Below are positions 1 through 8,208 of a stretch of DNA of 23,581 nucleotides, in pieces (the stretch's first letter is position 1; every line of letters starts with the position of its first letter). Made by a program: the position numbers and the translations under genes. The stretch spans positions 1-23,581 of the forward strand of contig CAMDAL010000011.1 of the NCBI GenBank assembly GCA_945888565.1. The letters run 5' to 3'. This DNA is from Devosia equisanguinis (lineage in GTDB: Bacteria; Pseudomonadota; Alphaproteobacteria; Rhizobiales; Devosiaceae). The notes below the pieces were generated by a model that did not search any database, had not been told where the DNA came from, and was given only the letters and a program-made list of their open reading frames with translations.

Positions 1-129
1 CTCTCGAACCGGGTGTTCGCCTCCCACGAAGACATCCTCGACCACTGCTGCGACGCTTGGAACAAGCTCGTCGATCAGCCCTGGAAAATCATGTCCATCG
101 GCCTCCGTGATTGGGCCAATGAGTTCTAA
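1..129 (+). CDS. IS630-family transposase, C-terminal fragment (cut by window edge)
   Basis: Frame 1 is open from the first base to a TAA at 127-129 and encodes 42 residues. It runs from LSNRVFASHEDILDHCC through DAWNKL to IMSIGLRDWANEF. This is the usual extreme C-terminus of IS630-family DDE transposases, which typically end in a stretch like 'W..I.SIG.RDWA'. The catalytic DDE residues lie upstream, outside the window, so completeness cannot be judged. The gene reads toward the tadC remnant on the same strand, so transcription from the element could run into it. Confidence 0.75.
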   Translation, partial: LSNRVFASHEDILDHCCDAWNKLVDQPWKIMSIGLRDWANEF

Positions 130-145
130 TTAATGACACTTGGTA
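1..145 (+). mobile_element. Right end of an IS630-family insertion sequence
   Basis: The 3' tail of a transposase gene and a short non-coding end lie directly against an interrupted tadC. IS630 elements insert at TA dinucleotides and duplicate them. A TA is present at 144-145, just after a CACTTGG string, and from there on the sequence reads as tadC. The exact terminus is inferred, because the left end and its inverted repeat are outside the window. The element could also be read as ending at another TA a few bases away. Confidence 0.7.
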
Positions 146-791
146 TTACCTGTTCTCCCGCTTCATCACCCCGTTCGCCCTGTTCGCCCTGACTTTCGCC
201 TACCTCGCCCTGACGGTGATGAAGGACAGCCCGCTTTACATGAGCGCGATCTACGCGCTGTTTCTCGGCCTCGTCGGCGCCTACCTGCCGATCCTGTTCC
301 TGCGCAACCAGACGCAGAAGCGCCAGCTGTCAATCAAGCGCGCCTGGCCCGATGCCCTCGACCTGATGCTGCTCTGCGTCGAATCCGGCATGTCGATCGA
401 GCACGCCTTCAAGCGCGTATCCAAGGAAATCGGCATGGCTTCGGTGCCGCTCGCCGAGGAGCTGACGCTGGCCACCGCCGAGCTGAGCTTCCTCGAGGAT
501 CGGACCCGCGCCTATGACAATCTCGGCCGCCGCACCGGCCTCGACAACGTCAAGTCGGTCATGCAGGCGCTGATCCAGGCCGAACGCTACGGCACCTCGG
601 TGGGTACATCGCTCCGCGTGATGGCCGAGGAAGGTCGAGAGACCCGCATGATGGACGCCGAAAAGAAGGCTGCCGCCCTGCCGCCCAAGCTCACCGTGCC
701 ACTGATCGTGTTCTTCCTGCCGGTGCTGTTCATCGTCATCATCTCGCCGGCCATCATCAAGGTGATGCAGAACAACGTCAGCTTCGGCTGA
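146..791 (+). pseudogene. tadC: tadC, 5'-truncated by the IS element: Tad/Flp pilus inner-membrane platform protein
   Basis: TadC is a type II secretion F-domain membrane protein that works with TadB and the TadA/CpaF ATPase to assemble Flp pili. The reading frame is open from about 123. Homologous-looking sequence starts right after the IS end (YLFSRFITPFALFALTF, a membrane segment) and runs to TGA at 789-791. The T2SSF signature follows at about 350-450 (AWPDALDLMLLCVESGMSIE), and a C-terminal hydrophobic helix (VPLIVFFLPVLFIVIISP) closes the protein. About 215 codons remain against roughly 330 in the usual family member, so the N-terminal third is missing. A GTG at 216 could start a 191-residue remnant, but I see no convincing ribosome site. 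The 5' part presumably lies beyond the IS, off the left edge. Confidence 0.75.
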
Positions 792-818
792 TAGCGGTCG
801 GACGCCCCGTGAAACAAG

Positions 819-846
819 AAGGGCGCCCAGTGGGCGCCCGTTTCAT
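819..846. terminator. Hairpin terminator between convergent tadC and tadD
   Basis: GGGCGCCC at 821-828 and again at 832-839 is self-complementary and forms an eight-pair stem with an AGT loop. It is followed by GTTTCATTT on the plus strand and by TTCTTGTTTC on the minus strand. It sits between two convergent gene ends, so it can stop transcription in both directions. Confidence 0.75.
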
Positions 847-866
847 TTCAACCGTGCTTCAGCGCC

Positions 867-1646
867 TCAACCTTCGCCCTTGATCCGGTCCCAGCGGTTC
901 TGCTGGGTCAGTAGCGCCCGGATATAGGCCATGTTGGCCTCGACTTGCGCCGGCGGCAGTTCGGCAGCGAACAGCCGCTGCGCCTCGTCGAAGCGGCCCT
1001 GCAGGCCGATCACCAGCGCGAGGTTCTGCCGGACCTGGGTGTTGGCGCCACGCAGCGATACCGCGAGCCGCAGCGATTTCTCCGCTGACGTCAGATCGTT
1101 GGTCATCGCGTAGGAGAGGCCGAGATTGGCGTGGATCGAGGGTTGATCCGGCGCCACCTTCAGGGCGGTCTGGTAGAGCTTGCGCGCCTCGACGTTCTGG
1201 CCCTGCTGGTCGAGGACTGCGCCTTTTACCAGCAGCGCGTTCCAGTTGGGCGCGGTGGGATCGATGGCGCGATCGACGATCGCGAGCGCCTGGTCGAAAC
1301 GGCCGGCGGCCGAGAGGGCCTTGGCGTATTCGACCGCGACTTCGGGATCGCGCGGATACTTGCCGACCGTACCCTGCAGCACGGCGATGGCCTGCTCGGC
1401 CTGTCCGTTGCTGCGCAGCGCCGCGGCATAGTAAAGCGCGGTGTTCCGGTCGCCGGGGTTCTGCTTGTAGCGCGCCGCAAGCTGGCCGATGGCGGCAGCC
1501 CGCTGGTCGGCCGGGATGGTGATGGGATCGGCCTGGCCGATCGACCCGGTGGTCGTGGGATTGGCCGCGCAGGCGCTGAGTGCCAACACGGCGACGCCAG
1601 TGCAGAGCAGCGACACGAACGGCTTCAGTGAAAATCGACGCAACAC
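867..1646 (-). CDS. tadD: TadD-like tetratricopeptide lipoprotein
   Basis: The protein has an N-terminal signal with a lipobox (LALSAC, lipidated Cys near residue 26), a short Ala/Thr linker, then several degenerate TPR units from about residue 50 to 240 (for example ANLGLSYAMTNDLTSAEKSL). TadD is an outer-membrane-anchored scaffold for the Tad/Flp pilus, and the adjacent tadC supports that assignment. I chose GTG at 1644-1646 because GGAGG at 1656-1660 lies nine bases upstream; the in-frame TTG at 1650-1652 is only three bases from it. The predicted length is 259 residues. With tadC broken by an IS, the pilus function of this gene may be idle. It could otherwise be a generic TPR lipoprotein. 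Confidence 0.8.
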   Translation of the reverse strand: MLRRFSLKPFVSLLCTGVAVLALSACAANPTTTGSIGQADPITIPADQRAAAIGQLAARYKQNPGDRNTALYYAAALRSNGQAEQAIAVLQGTVGKYPRDPEVAVEYAKALSAAGRFDQALAIVDRAIDPTAPNWNALLVKGAVLDQQGQNVEARKLYQTALKVAPDQPSIHANLGLSYAMTNDLTSAEKSLRLAVSLRGANTQVRQNLALVIGLQGRFDEAQRLFAAELPPAQVEANMAYIRALLTQQNRWDRIKGEG

Positions 1647-1697
1647 GAACAAAGTCCTCCGGGTGCAAGTCCCGAGCCCGGATCGAGCAATAATTGA

Positions 1698-1718
1698 TTA
1701 ACCCTAACAGCGGGTTAA
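1698..1718. repeat. Perfect inverted repeat in the tadD / aminopeptidase divergent region
   Basis: TTAACCC (1698-1704) and GGGTTAA (1712-1718) are exact complements around a seven-base spacer. The position between two divergent genes, about 40 bases upstream of the tadD ribosome site, suits an operator. The bound factor is unknown. The two TTAA cores are 13 bases apart, so this is not a standard TTAA-N7-TTAA CtrA box. Confidence 0.45.
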
Positions 1719-1794
1719 ACATGCCCCCGCCAGCATTGCGCCACCGTCGCGGCGCGCGTAATCGTTGCACTCCCGCTGCATCTGGATCCGCGCC

Positions 1795-3133
<1,339 letters not shown>

Positions 3134-3138
<5 letters not shown>

Positions 3139-3148
3139 CATAGTCAAC
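3134..3148. promoter_or_regulatory. Probable MarR operator overlapping a consensus -35 box
   Basis: GTTGAC (3134-3139), ATA, GTCAAC (3143-3148) form a perfect palindrome of the size MarR dimers bind. The exact -35 consensus TTGACA (3135-3140) lies inside it, and the regulator's start codon follows 26 bases after the palindrome. A protein bound here would block its own promoter, so autorepression is inferred. The palindrome also contains the aminopeptidase stop codon (3136-3138). The -10 region is poorly matched. Confidence 0.65.
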
Positions 3149-3173
3149 AAACCGCGTGATCGTGGCATCCATC

Positions 3174-4100
3174 ATGGATGACACACCCGCCGACCACCTG
3201 ATCGACGAGACCCGGGCCTTCAACCGCTTCTACACGCGGCTGATCGGCGTACTGGACGAACACCTGACCGACAGCCCGTTCAGCCTCGCCGAGGCGCGGG
3301 TGCTGCATGAGCTGTCTGCGCGCGGCCACACCACCGGCAGCGAACTGGCGAAGGCGCTGGAACTCGACCGGGCCTACCTGACGCGCATCCTGCAGGGCTT
3401 CAGCGCCCGGGGACTGGTCAGCTACGCACCCAACCCCGGTGACAGGCGCGGCAACTTCATTGCGCTGACGCGCGATGGTGACGTGGCCTATGCCGGCCTG
3501 CGCGAGGCGGCCGAGCAGGCGGTGGGCCGGATGTTGGCGCCGCTTACATCTAGAGATCGTCGGCGGCTCGCCGAGGCGATGTGGACCATCCGCACCCTGC
3601 TCGGCGATGACCTGCCAGCGTCGCCCGTGCTGATCCGCCCGCCCCGGCTGGGCGAGATCGCGCTCGTCGTGTCGCGACAGTCGCAGGTCTATGCCGCCGA
3701 GTTCGGCTGGGACGCCAGCTACGAGGGGCTGGCGGCCGAGATCGCCGGCAAGTTCATGCAGGCCCGTGACCCGGAGCGGGAGGCCTGCTGGATCGCCGAG
3801 TGGCGGGGTGACCTCGCCGGCTCCATCTTCGTCGTCGACGCCGGCAAGGGCGTGGCGCAGTTGCGCCTGCTCTATGTCGAGCCCGGCGCGCGCGGGCTCG
3901 GGATCGGCAGGCTGCTGGTCGACCAGGTCGTGCGGTTCAGCCGCGACAAGGGCTACAGCAAGGTCCGGCTGTGGACACAGGAGAGCCTGATCGCCGCCCG
4001 TCGCGTCTACGCCGACGCCGGCTTCACCATGGTCGACAGCCGGCCGCACCGGAGCTTCGGAAAGGACCTGGTCGGCGAGTACTGGGAACTCGCGCTGTAG
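3174..4100 (+). CDS. MarR-family regulator fused to a GNAT N-acetyltransferase
   Basis: Residues 1-145 are a MarR winged helix: FSLAEARVLHEL, the recognition region ELAKALELDRAYLTRILQGF, and the wing GLVSYAPNPGDRRGNFIALT. Residues from about 155 to 308 are a GNAT domain with the acetyl-CoA loop LRLLYVEPGARGLGIGRLLV, and an AARRVYADAGF segment typical of the family's C-terminal half. Fusions of this layout are a known class, but the acetylated substrate and the ligand sensed are generally unknown. ATG at 3174 is preferred over an upstream GTG at 3156, because the MarR fold begins right after it and the promoter would otherwise overlap the coding start. A perfect palindrome just upstream suggests autoregulation. 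Confidence 0.88.
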   Translation: MDDTPADHLIDETRAFNRFYTRLIGVLDEHLTDSPFSLAEARVLHELSARGHTTGSELAKALELDRAYLTRILQGFSARGLVSYAPNPGDRRGNFIALTRDGDVAYAGLREAAEQAVGRMLAPLTSRDRRRLAEAMWTIRTLLGDDLPASPVLIRPPRLGEIALVVSRQSQVYAAEFGWDASYEGLAAEIAGKFMQARDPEREACWIAEWRGDLAGSIFVVDAGKGVAQLRLLYVEPGARGLGIGRLLVDQVVRFSRDKGYSKVRLWTQESLIAARRVYADAGFTMVDSRPHRSFGKDLVGEYWELAL

Positions 4101-4137
4101 CGAACGCCTGTTTACATTCAATTCTGTGGTGCCCAAT

Positions 4138-4175
4138 TGCGATGCTCTTGCCTCGATCGAGAGTGCATTATCGCA
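4138..4175. repeat. Imperfect stem-loop in the convergent intergenic region
   Basis: TGCGAT (4138-4143) pairs with ATCGCA (4170-4175), and CTCT (4145-4148) with AGAG (4160-4163), leaving an asymmetric bulge. It lies just past the MarR-GNAT stop codon and lacks a T-run, so it is a weak terminator candidate at best. The surrounding 4101-4348 holds no convincing coding frame. Confidence 0.3.
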
Positions 4176-4284
4176 TGGTGCCGGCGGTGGGGGATAAGTG
4201 GACGAAAGGCAGGTCCGGCGCGGCTTTGCAGCCTTCGAACGTGCGGGAGTGCACTTCAAGGACTCGCCCGCGTGCGACCGGATA

Positions 4285-4323
4285 GGTCAGACTGGCTACC
4301 GTAGAAATCTACTCTGTCTGACC
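4285..4323. repeat. Nested inverted repeat downstream of ghrA and the MarR-GNAT gene
   Basis: GGTCAGAC (4285-4292) is the exact complement of GTCTGACC (4316-4323). Inside lies a second short stem, GTAG/CTAC, with an AAAT loop (4301-4312). The structure sits between two converging genes, so it may end or stabilise one of the transcripts. It has no poly-T tail on either strand. Confidence 0.45.
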
Positions 4324-4348
4324 GGTGTCTGACGACCCGATGAACGGC

Positions 4349-5296
4349 TCAGTAGCCCCGGCCGGGATCAACGACGTTGGGCAGCGGCTTGCCGGTTTCG
4401 TGGTCCTTGATGACCCGGCTGAAGTAGCGGACGCCGGTGCGCTCGGAGGACGCCGCGGCGATGTGGGGAGTGATGTAGACGTCGTCGCGGCCCCAGAGCG
4501 GCGAGTCCCGCGGCAGTGGCTCGACCTCGAACACATCGAGGCTGGCGGCCTTCAGCGTGCCGTCATCGAGGGCGCGGACGATATCGGCCTCCCTCTGGTG
4601 GCCACCGCGCGCCGCGTTGATCACCACCGGACCTTCCCCATCGAGCCCGTCGCGGCGCAACTTCGAGAAGGTGTCGTAGTTGAGGATGCCGTGCGTCTCG
4701 GGCGTCAGCGGCAGCAGGTTGACGAGGATGTCGGTGCCGTTGAGGAACGCCTCGAACTGCTCGGCACCGTGGAACACCTCGACCCCCTCGACGTCCTTGG
4801 GCGTGCGGCTCCAGCCGCGTAGCTTGTAGCCGAACACCTTGAGGTGGCGAATCGCATCCATGCCGAGCTGGCCAAGGCCCATGACGCCGACATTGGCGTC
4901 CCAGGCGGGAGCCGGATAGAGCTGCACCCAGCGCCTGGCCGCCTGATCGCGCTTGAAGCGCGTGCCAAGCCGGTGGTGACGGGTCACTTCGGCCAGCACG
5001 TAGTCGCTCATCCGCTGCGTCAGGTCCTCGTCCATGAAGCGGACGATCGGGACGCCCTGCGGCAGGGCCGGGTGGCGCAGCAGCGCATCGACGCCGGCGC
5101 CGAGCGACAGCACGGCCTTGAGGTTGACGAGACCCTCGAACGCATCGGGCTTGGGCTTCCAGATGAAGATGTACTCGACCTCGGCCGGATCATACTGGTC
5201 GGCCCGCGTCACCACCTTGCGGCCGGGCAGGGCTGCGGCAAAGCCATCGGCCCAGCGGCGCTCGTTGAAATCGGCAAGGTGGAGCACCAGCGTCAT
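4349..5296 (-). CDS. ghrA: Glyoxylate/hydroxypyruvate reductase A
   Basis: This cytosolic D-2-hydroxyacid dehydrogenase reduces glyoxylate to glycolate and hydroxypyruvate to D-glycerate with NAD(P)H. The N-terminal half contains FIWKPKP and LGAGVDALL, typical of the GhrA branch. The Rossmann loop GLGQLG is near residues 140-145. The catalytic triad is visible as Arg230 in NAARGG, Glu259 in DVFEVEPLP and His278 in TPHIAA. At 315 residues it has the normal length. It is transcribed leftward, downstream of cycM but separated from it by a terminator, so it is probably expressed on its own. Confidence 0.92.
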   Translation of the reverse strand: MTLVLHLADFNERRWADGFAAALPGRKVVTRADQYDPAEVEYIFIWKPKPDAFEGLVNLKAVLSLGAGVDALLRHPALPQGVPIVRFMDEDLTQRMSDYVLAEVTRHHRLGTRFKRDQAARRWVQLYPAPAWDANVGVMGLGQLGMDAIRHLKVFGYKLRGWSRTPKDVEGVEVFHGAEQFEAFLNGTDILVNLLPLTPETHGILNYDTFSKLRRDGLDGEGPVVINAARGGHQREADIVRALDDGTLKAASLDVFEVEPLPRDSPLWGRDDVYITPHIAAASSERTGVRYFSRVIKDHETGKPLPNVVDPGRGY

Positions 5297-5311
5297 CGGA
5301 AATGGTCCCTT

Positions 5312-5351
5312 GGAAAAACAGAGAGCCGCGCCCGGTGTGCGGACGCGGCTC
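5312..5351 (-). terminator. Rho-independent terminator of cycM
   Basis: On the minus strand, GAGCCGCG pairs with CGCGGCTC (plus positions 5344-5351 and 5323-5330), and an inner CCG/CGG pairing extends the stem. The hairpin is followed by TCTGTTTTT (plus-strand A-run at 5314-5318). It lies between the cycM stop and the ghrA start, so it separates the two transcripts. Confidence 0.8.
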
Positions 5352-5375
5352 GAAAGATCGTCCGGAGGCGCCGGC

Positions 5376-6173
5376 TTACGGAGCCGGCGTGGTCGTGTCG
5401 GGAGTGGCCTGAACCGGAGTGCCTTCGACCATGGTCTCGGCGTCGGTGGTGGTGGGCGTTTCGACGGCCGGAGCGGCCTCGGCGGCCGGAGCTTCCATAG
5501 CAGGAGCTTCAGCAGCAGGAGCCTCCGCCGCGGGAGCTTCGGGGGCGGGAGCCTCTGCAGCAGGAGCGTCGGCTGCTGGTGCCTCGGCGGCAGGAGCCGC
5601 TTCGGCCGGAGCCTCGGCGGCGGCCGGCACGGGGTAGGCCACCGGCGAGGCCGACAGGCTGCCGAGATAAGCGATCAGGTTGGCGCGCTGCTCGTCGTTC
5701 TTCATGCCGCCGTAGCTCATCTTGGTCCCCGGCGCGTAGCCCTTGGGATTGGTGATGAAGGCATTGAGGTTCTCGTACGTCCAGACGTCGCCCCGATCCT
5801 TGTGCTCGATGAGCGCGGCCGAATAGGCGTAGCCCTCGTGGCTGCCCACGAGGCGGCCGACGACGTCGTAGAGGCCGGGGCCAGCGCCGTTCTTGCCGTC
5901 GGGCGTGAAGCTGTGGCAGGACGAACAGACGCGGACCCCTGCCTGGCCGGCGGCCGCATCGGCGCTTGCCAGCAGCGTGCCGATGTCGGCAACGACGACG
6001 GGGCCTTCCTCTTCACCGCCAGCAGCGCCTTCTTCGGCTTCGGCCAGCACGTAGCCCGGACCGCGGCCTTCGATGGGGTGGTAGATGGCCTGCGCCAGGA
6101 ACCCGAGGCCCATGACAAACAGCAGGGTGCCCAGGATGGCGCCGAAAATTTTATTGAGTTCTAACGAATCCAT
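5376..6173 (-). CDS. cycM: CycM-type membrane-anchored cytochrome c
   Basis: An N-terminal uncleaved anchor (FGAILGTLLFVMGLGFLAQAIY, about residues 10-31) precedes an acidic linker and a class I cytochrome c domain. The heme site CSSCH is at about 83-87, and the sixth ligand is probably Met152 in GTKMSYGG. Such proteins carry electrons in the periplasm from the bc1 complex to terminal oxidases. The last 80 residues are an Ala/Pro/Glu-rich tail of AEAPA-like repeats, which is long for the family. ATG at 6171-6173 was chosen because MDSLELNKIFG is the typical N-terminus; further in-frame codons upstream encode unlikely sequence. The predicted length is 265 residues. The gene is divergent from pheA. 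Confidence 0.88.
   Translation of the reverse strand: MDSLELNKIFGAILGTLLFVMGLGFLAQAIYHPIEGRGPGYVLAEAEEGAAGGEEEGPVVVADIGTLLASADAAAGQAGVRVCSSCHSFTPDGKNGAGPGLYDVVGRLVGSHEGYAYSAALIEHKDRGDVWTYENLNAFITNPKGYAPGTKMSYGGMKNDEQRANLIAYLGSLSASPVAYPVPAAAEAPAEAAPAAEAPAADAPAAEAPAPEAPAAEAPAAEAPAMEAPAAEAAPAVETPTTTDAETMVEGTPVQATPDTTTPAP
5454..5618 (-). repeat. Degenerate tandem repeat encoding the Ala/Pro/Glu tail of CycM
   Basis: About a dozen imperfect units of 12-15 bases encode APAAEAPA-like sequence at roughly residues 186-240 of the cytochrome. Units differ mainly at third positions and in Asp, Pro or Met replacing Glu or Ala. Such arrays can change in copy number by slippage. Confidence 0.6.
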
Positions 6174-6290
6174 CGCGGGTATCTGAGCCTTTGACCGCCG
6201 GTGTGCAGAGCGGCGGTACAGCGTTTCCTGAGCCCAAGCAAGCTCAAGCACACCCCTTGGGCGCGTAAACCCCTGTCCCGACGCGGGCGG

Positions 6291-6319
6291 AAGATAGTCC
6301 GTCGCCATCCGGCGCGCAA
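6291..6319 (-). promoter_or_regulatory. Possible promoter of cycM
   Basis: On the minus strand, TTGCGC and TATCTT are separated by 17 bases (plus coordinates 6314-6319 and 6291-6296). This is a fair match to the housekeeping promoter pattern and would give a leader of about 110 bases. Confidence 0.35.
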
Positions 6320-6371
6320 CGGGTTAGGCAGGGCTGCGACAATAGAGAAAATCGGACGGTTTTGCTCAACA

Positions 6372-6400
6372 TTGACTTGAGGCCCGCCCGGTCGCATTAA
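6372..6400 (+). promoter_or_regulatory. Probable promoter of pheA
   Basis: TTGACT (6372-6377), a 17-base spacer and CATTAA (6395-6400) match the sigma-70-type pattern well. Transcription would begin near 6407, giving a short leader of about 25 bases that contains the AGGGGAG ribosome site. Confidence 0.55.
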
Positions 6401-6431
6401 GGCGCCCGCCGAAGGCAGGGGAGTAATGCAG

Positions 6432-7268
6432 ATGGTGCGGAAGATCGCGTTTCAGGGTGAGCCGGGGGCATTCAGCCACGCCGCGGCGCACGCGCTGTTT
6501 CCGGCCGACGACGCGCTGCCCTGCACCACCTTCGAGGACACCATTGCTGCCGTGCAACAGGGGCGAGCCGAGTTCGGGGTGGTGCCGGTGGAGAACTCGC
6601 TCTACGGCCGCATCACCGACATCTATCACCTGCTGCCCGAGAGCGGCCTCCATATCGTTGGCGAGCACTTCCTGCGGGTGCAGATGAACCTGCTCGGCGT
6701 GCCGGGCACCAAGCTCGAGGACGTCAAGGCGGTGCAGTCGCTGTCGGTAGCGCTGGGCCAGTGCCGGAAGTTCATCGCCGAACACAAGCTCAAGACCATC
6801 AACGCCGTCGACACCGCCGGATCGGCCCGCGAAATTGCCGAAAAGGGCGACAAGACCGTCGCTGCCATTGCTTCGCGTTTTGCTGCCGAGGTCTACGGGC
6901 TCGATATCCTCGCCTCCAACATCGAGGATGCGACGCATAACACCACCCGCTTCCTCGTGATCTCGAAGACGGCGGAAGAGCCGGCCGCCGATGCGGGCAA
7001 GGTGAAAACCACCTTCGTCTTCCGGGTACGCAACGTGCCGGCGGCGCTCTACAAGGCGATGGGCGGCTTTGCCACTAACGGCGTGAACATGACCAAGCTC
7101 GAGAGCTACATGCTCGACGGCTCGTTCACCGCCACGCAGTTCTATGCCGATATCGAGGGCCGGCCGTCGGATCTCGGCGTGAAACTGGCGTTCGAGGAAC
7201 TCGGCTTCTTCACCGACCAGTTCCGCGTGCTTGGCGTGTACAAGGCGGCTTCACCGAGCGAGGTGTAA
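6432..7268 (+). CDS. pheA: Prephenate dehydratase
   Basis: The enzyme converts prephenate to phenylpyruvate in phenylalanine biosynthesis. The dehydratase domain spans about residues 3-185 (IAFQGEPGAFSHAAA, VVPVENSLYG, and the catalytic-region motif NTTRFLVI). A C-terminal ACT domain follows (FVFRVRNVPAALYKAMGGFA), the usual site of phenylalanine feedback. The classic ESRP effector motif reads ESYM here, so the feedback site may differ. There is no chorismate mutase domain, so this is the monofunctional form. Two start codons are possible: ATG 6426 is only two bases from the AGGGGAG site, whereas ATG 6432 has a normal eight-base gap and is preferred. Confidence 0.93.
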   Translation: MVRKIAFQGEPGAFSHAAAHALFPADDALPCTTFEDTIAAVQQGRAEFGVVPVENSLYGRITDIYHLLPESGLHIVGEHFLRVQMNLLGVPGTKLEDVKAVQSLSVALGQCRKFIAEHKLKTINAVDTAGSAREIAEKGDKTVAAIASRFAAEVYGLDILASNIEDATHNTTRFLVISKTAEEPAADAGKVKTTFVFRVRNVPAALYKAMGGFATNGVNMTKLESYMLDGSFTATQFYADIEGRPSDLGVKLAFEELGFFTDQFRVLGVYKAASPSEV

Positions 7269-7284
7269 GGGTCGTAGCCGGTGT

Positions 7285-7503
7285 TTAGTAGAAGTCGTCG
7301 TCCTCGTCGTCGCAGAGGCTGAAGCCCCCGGCCGTCGCGCCGAAGTCGGCTTCGGCGGCCAGGTCATCCTCCGGCGCCGGGTCGCCGAGCAGGGCGGGAT
7401 CGAAGGCGTAAAGGTAGAGCGGGACGCTGGCTTCTTGGCCGGTGTGGCGCTGCATCTGGCTCGACGCCAGCAGTTCAAGGGGAACGCGCGGGGACTTCGT
7501 CAT
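7285..7503 (-). CDS. Small acidic protein, unrecognised
   Basis: This 72-residue protein starts MTKSPRVPLELLAS and ends in a strongly acidic stretch (LCDDEDDDFY). It has no membrane segment, signal peptide or metal-binding pattern. An AGGAGG five bases before ATG 7501-7503 sets the start and supports translation. It is tail to tail with pheA, 16 bases apart. I do not recognise the family; the acidic tail might bind a basic partner, but that is a guess. Confidence 0.6.
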   Translation of the reverse strand: MTKSPRVPLELLASSQMQRHTGQEASVPLYLYAFDPALLGDPAPEDDLAAEADFGATAGGFSLCDDEDDDFY

Positions 7504-7572
7504 GCTGGCCTCCTGGCCGATGGGCAGGAGGATGGTGCGCCTGACCACGTTAACAAGACATGACCAGTTGAT

Positions 7573-7977
7573 TCAGCGCGGGACAGTCTGGCGCGCCGCG
7601 TTCTTCCTGAGTTTGCCGACGAGGTACCTGAGCCCGGCGATCTCGCGGCCGTGCTCGATGCGCGGCCCCATGGCTTCGGCCGAAACGGCAATGCTCTCGC
7701 TCAACGCATCGAGTGCCATGGCGACGCGCGGCAGTTCGCCCCACATCTCGTGGCCGGGCGGCAGGTTGTCGATCAGGGTGTCGCAGAGCGCCGTTTCGTC
7801 GCGGACGGCGAGGCGGGTGCGATCGGCTTCTTCGAGCATCCACACGGCGGTGGGTGCAGCGCCTCGGGCAGCGCGTCGGTAGATATCGGCATCTTCGTTC
7901 CAGCGTGCGATCAGGCCCTGCAGCCGGGTAATGTGCTTGCGGGCGAGGTCTTCGTCGCTGCTGCCTCTGGCGATCAT
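7573..7977 (-). CDS. Hypothetical protein, mostly helical
   Basis: The 134-residue product begins MIARGSSDEDLARKHITRLQ and looks helical and soluble, with many Arg, Ala and Leu residues and no clear motif. The open frame continues upstream to 8160, but that part runs antisense through the SRP RNA gene and its promoter, so the start at 7975-7977 is preferred. The ribosome site is weak. The gene lies 70 bases upstream of the small acidic protein gene on the same strand, and the two may be cotranscribed. Its function is unknown to me. Confidence 0.6.
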   Translation of the reverse strand: MIARGSSDEDLARKHITRLQGLIARWNEDADIYRRAARGAAPTAVWMLEEADRTRLAVRDETALCDTLIDNLPPGHEMWGELPRVAMALDALSESIAVSAEAMGPRIEHGREIAGLRYLVGKLRKNAARQTVPR

Positions 7978-8051
7978 GGGTGGGGCCTTTGCGTGATTGC
8001 ATCCGATCAACGGCCGAGCCCCGGCCCGGTTGCATCTTGCCGCCGTTGCAC

Positions 8052-8080
8052 TTGCCAAGCACAAAAACCCTCGCCATATA
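8052..8080 (+). promoter_or_regulatory. Probable promoter of the SRP RNA gene
   Basis: TTGCCA (8052-8057) and CATATA (8075-8080), or CCATAT one base earlier, are separated by 17-18 bases. Transcription would start near 8087, which is where the terminal stem of the RNA begins, and this agreement supports the call. Confidence 0.6.
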
Positions 8081-8086
8081 GGGCGC

Positions 8087-8181
8087 GGGAGGTTGGCGCG
8101 GACGTGTTCCTCGCCAACCGGGTCAGGACCGGAAGGTAGCAGCCCCAACGAGACCTTCACGGGTCGATGCCAGCCTCCTAC
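8087..8181 (+). ncRNA. ffs: Small signal recognition particle RNA (4.5S RNA)
   Basis: The RNA binds Ffh to form the signal recognition particle that targets membrane proteins to the translocon. The universal domain IV core is at 8121-8144, GGTCAGGACC with the GGAA tetraloop and then GGTAGCAGCC. The outer stem closes with GGAGGTTGGC (8088-8097) against GCCAGCCTCC (8169-8178), all paired with one G-U. Next to the tetraloop the common U-A pair is replaced by A-U, a compensatory change that argues for a working RNA. A T-run at 8191-8196 follows. The length of about 95 bases is normal for the small bacterial class. ffs upstream of dnaX is a common arrangement. Confidence 0.93.
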
Positions 8182-8208
8182 TTCTCCCCATTTTTTACCG
8201 AAGCTGTT

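Noticed and set aside
1698..1718. CtrA binding site
   Set aside because: The TTAA cores are 13 bases apart rather than seven, so it does not fit the known box.
5454..5618. CRISPR-like repeat array
   Set aside because: The units are short, contiguous and in frame, and encode the Ala/Pro/Glu tail of a cytochrome; there are no spacers.
6174..6308. N-terminal extension of the cytochrome
   Set aside because: The membrane anchor typical of CycM starts right after ATG 6171-6173, and the extension contains the likely promoter region.
7978..8160. Upstream extension of the 134-residue hypothetical protein
   Set aside because: It runs antisense through the SRP RNA and its promoter and has no protein-like pattern.
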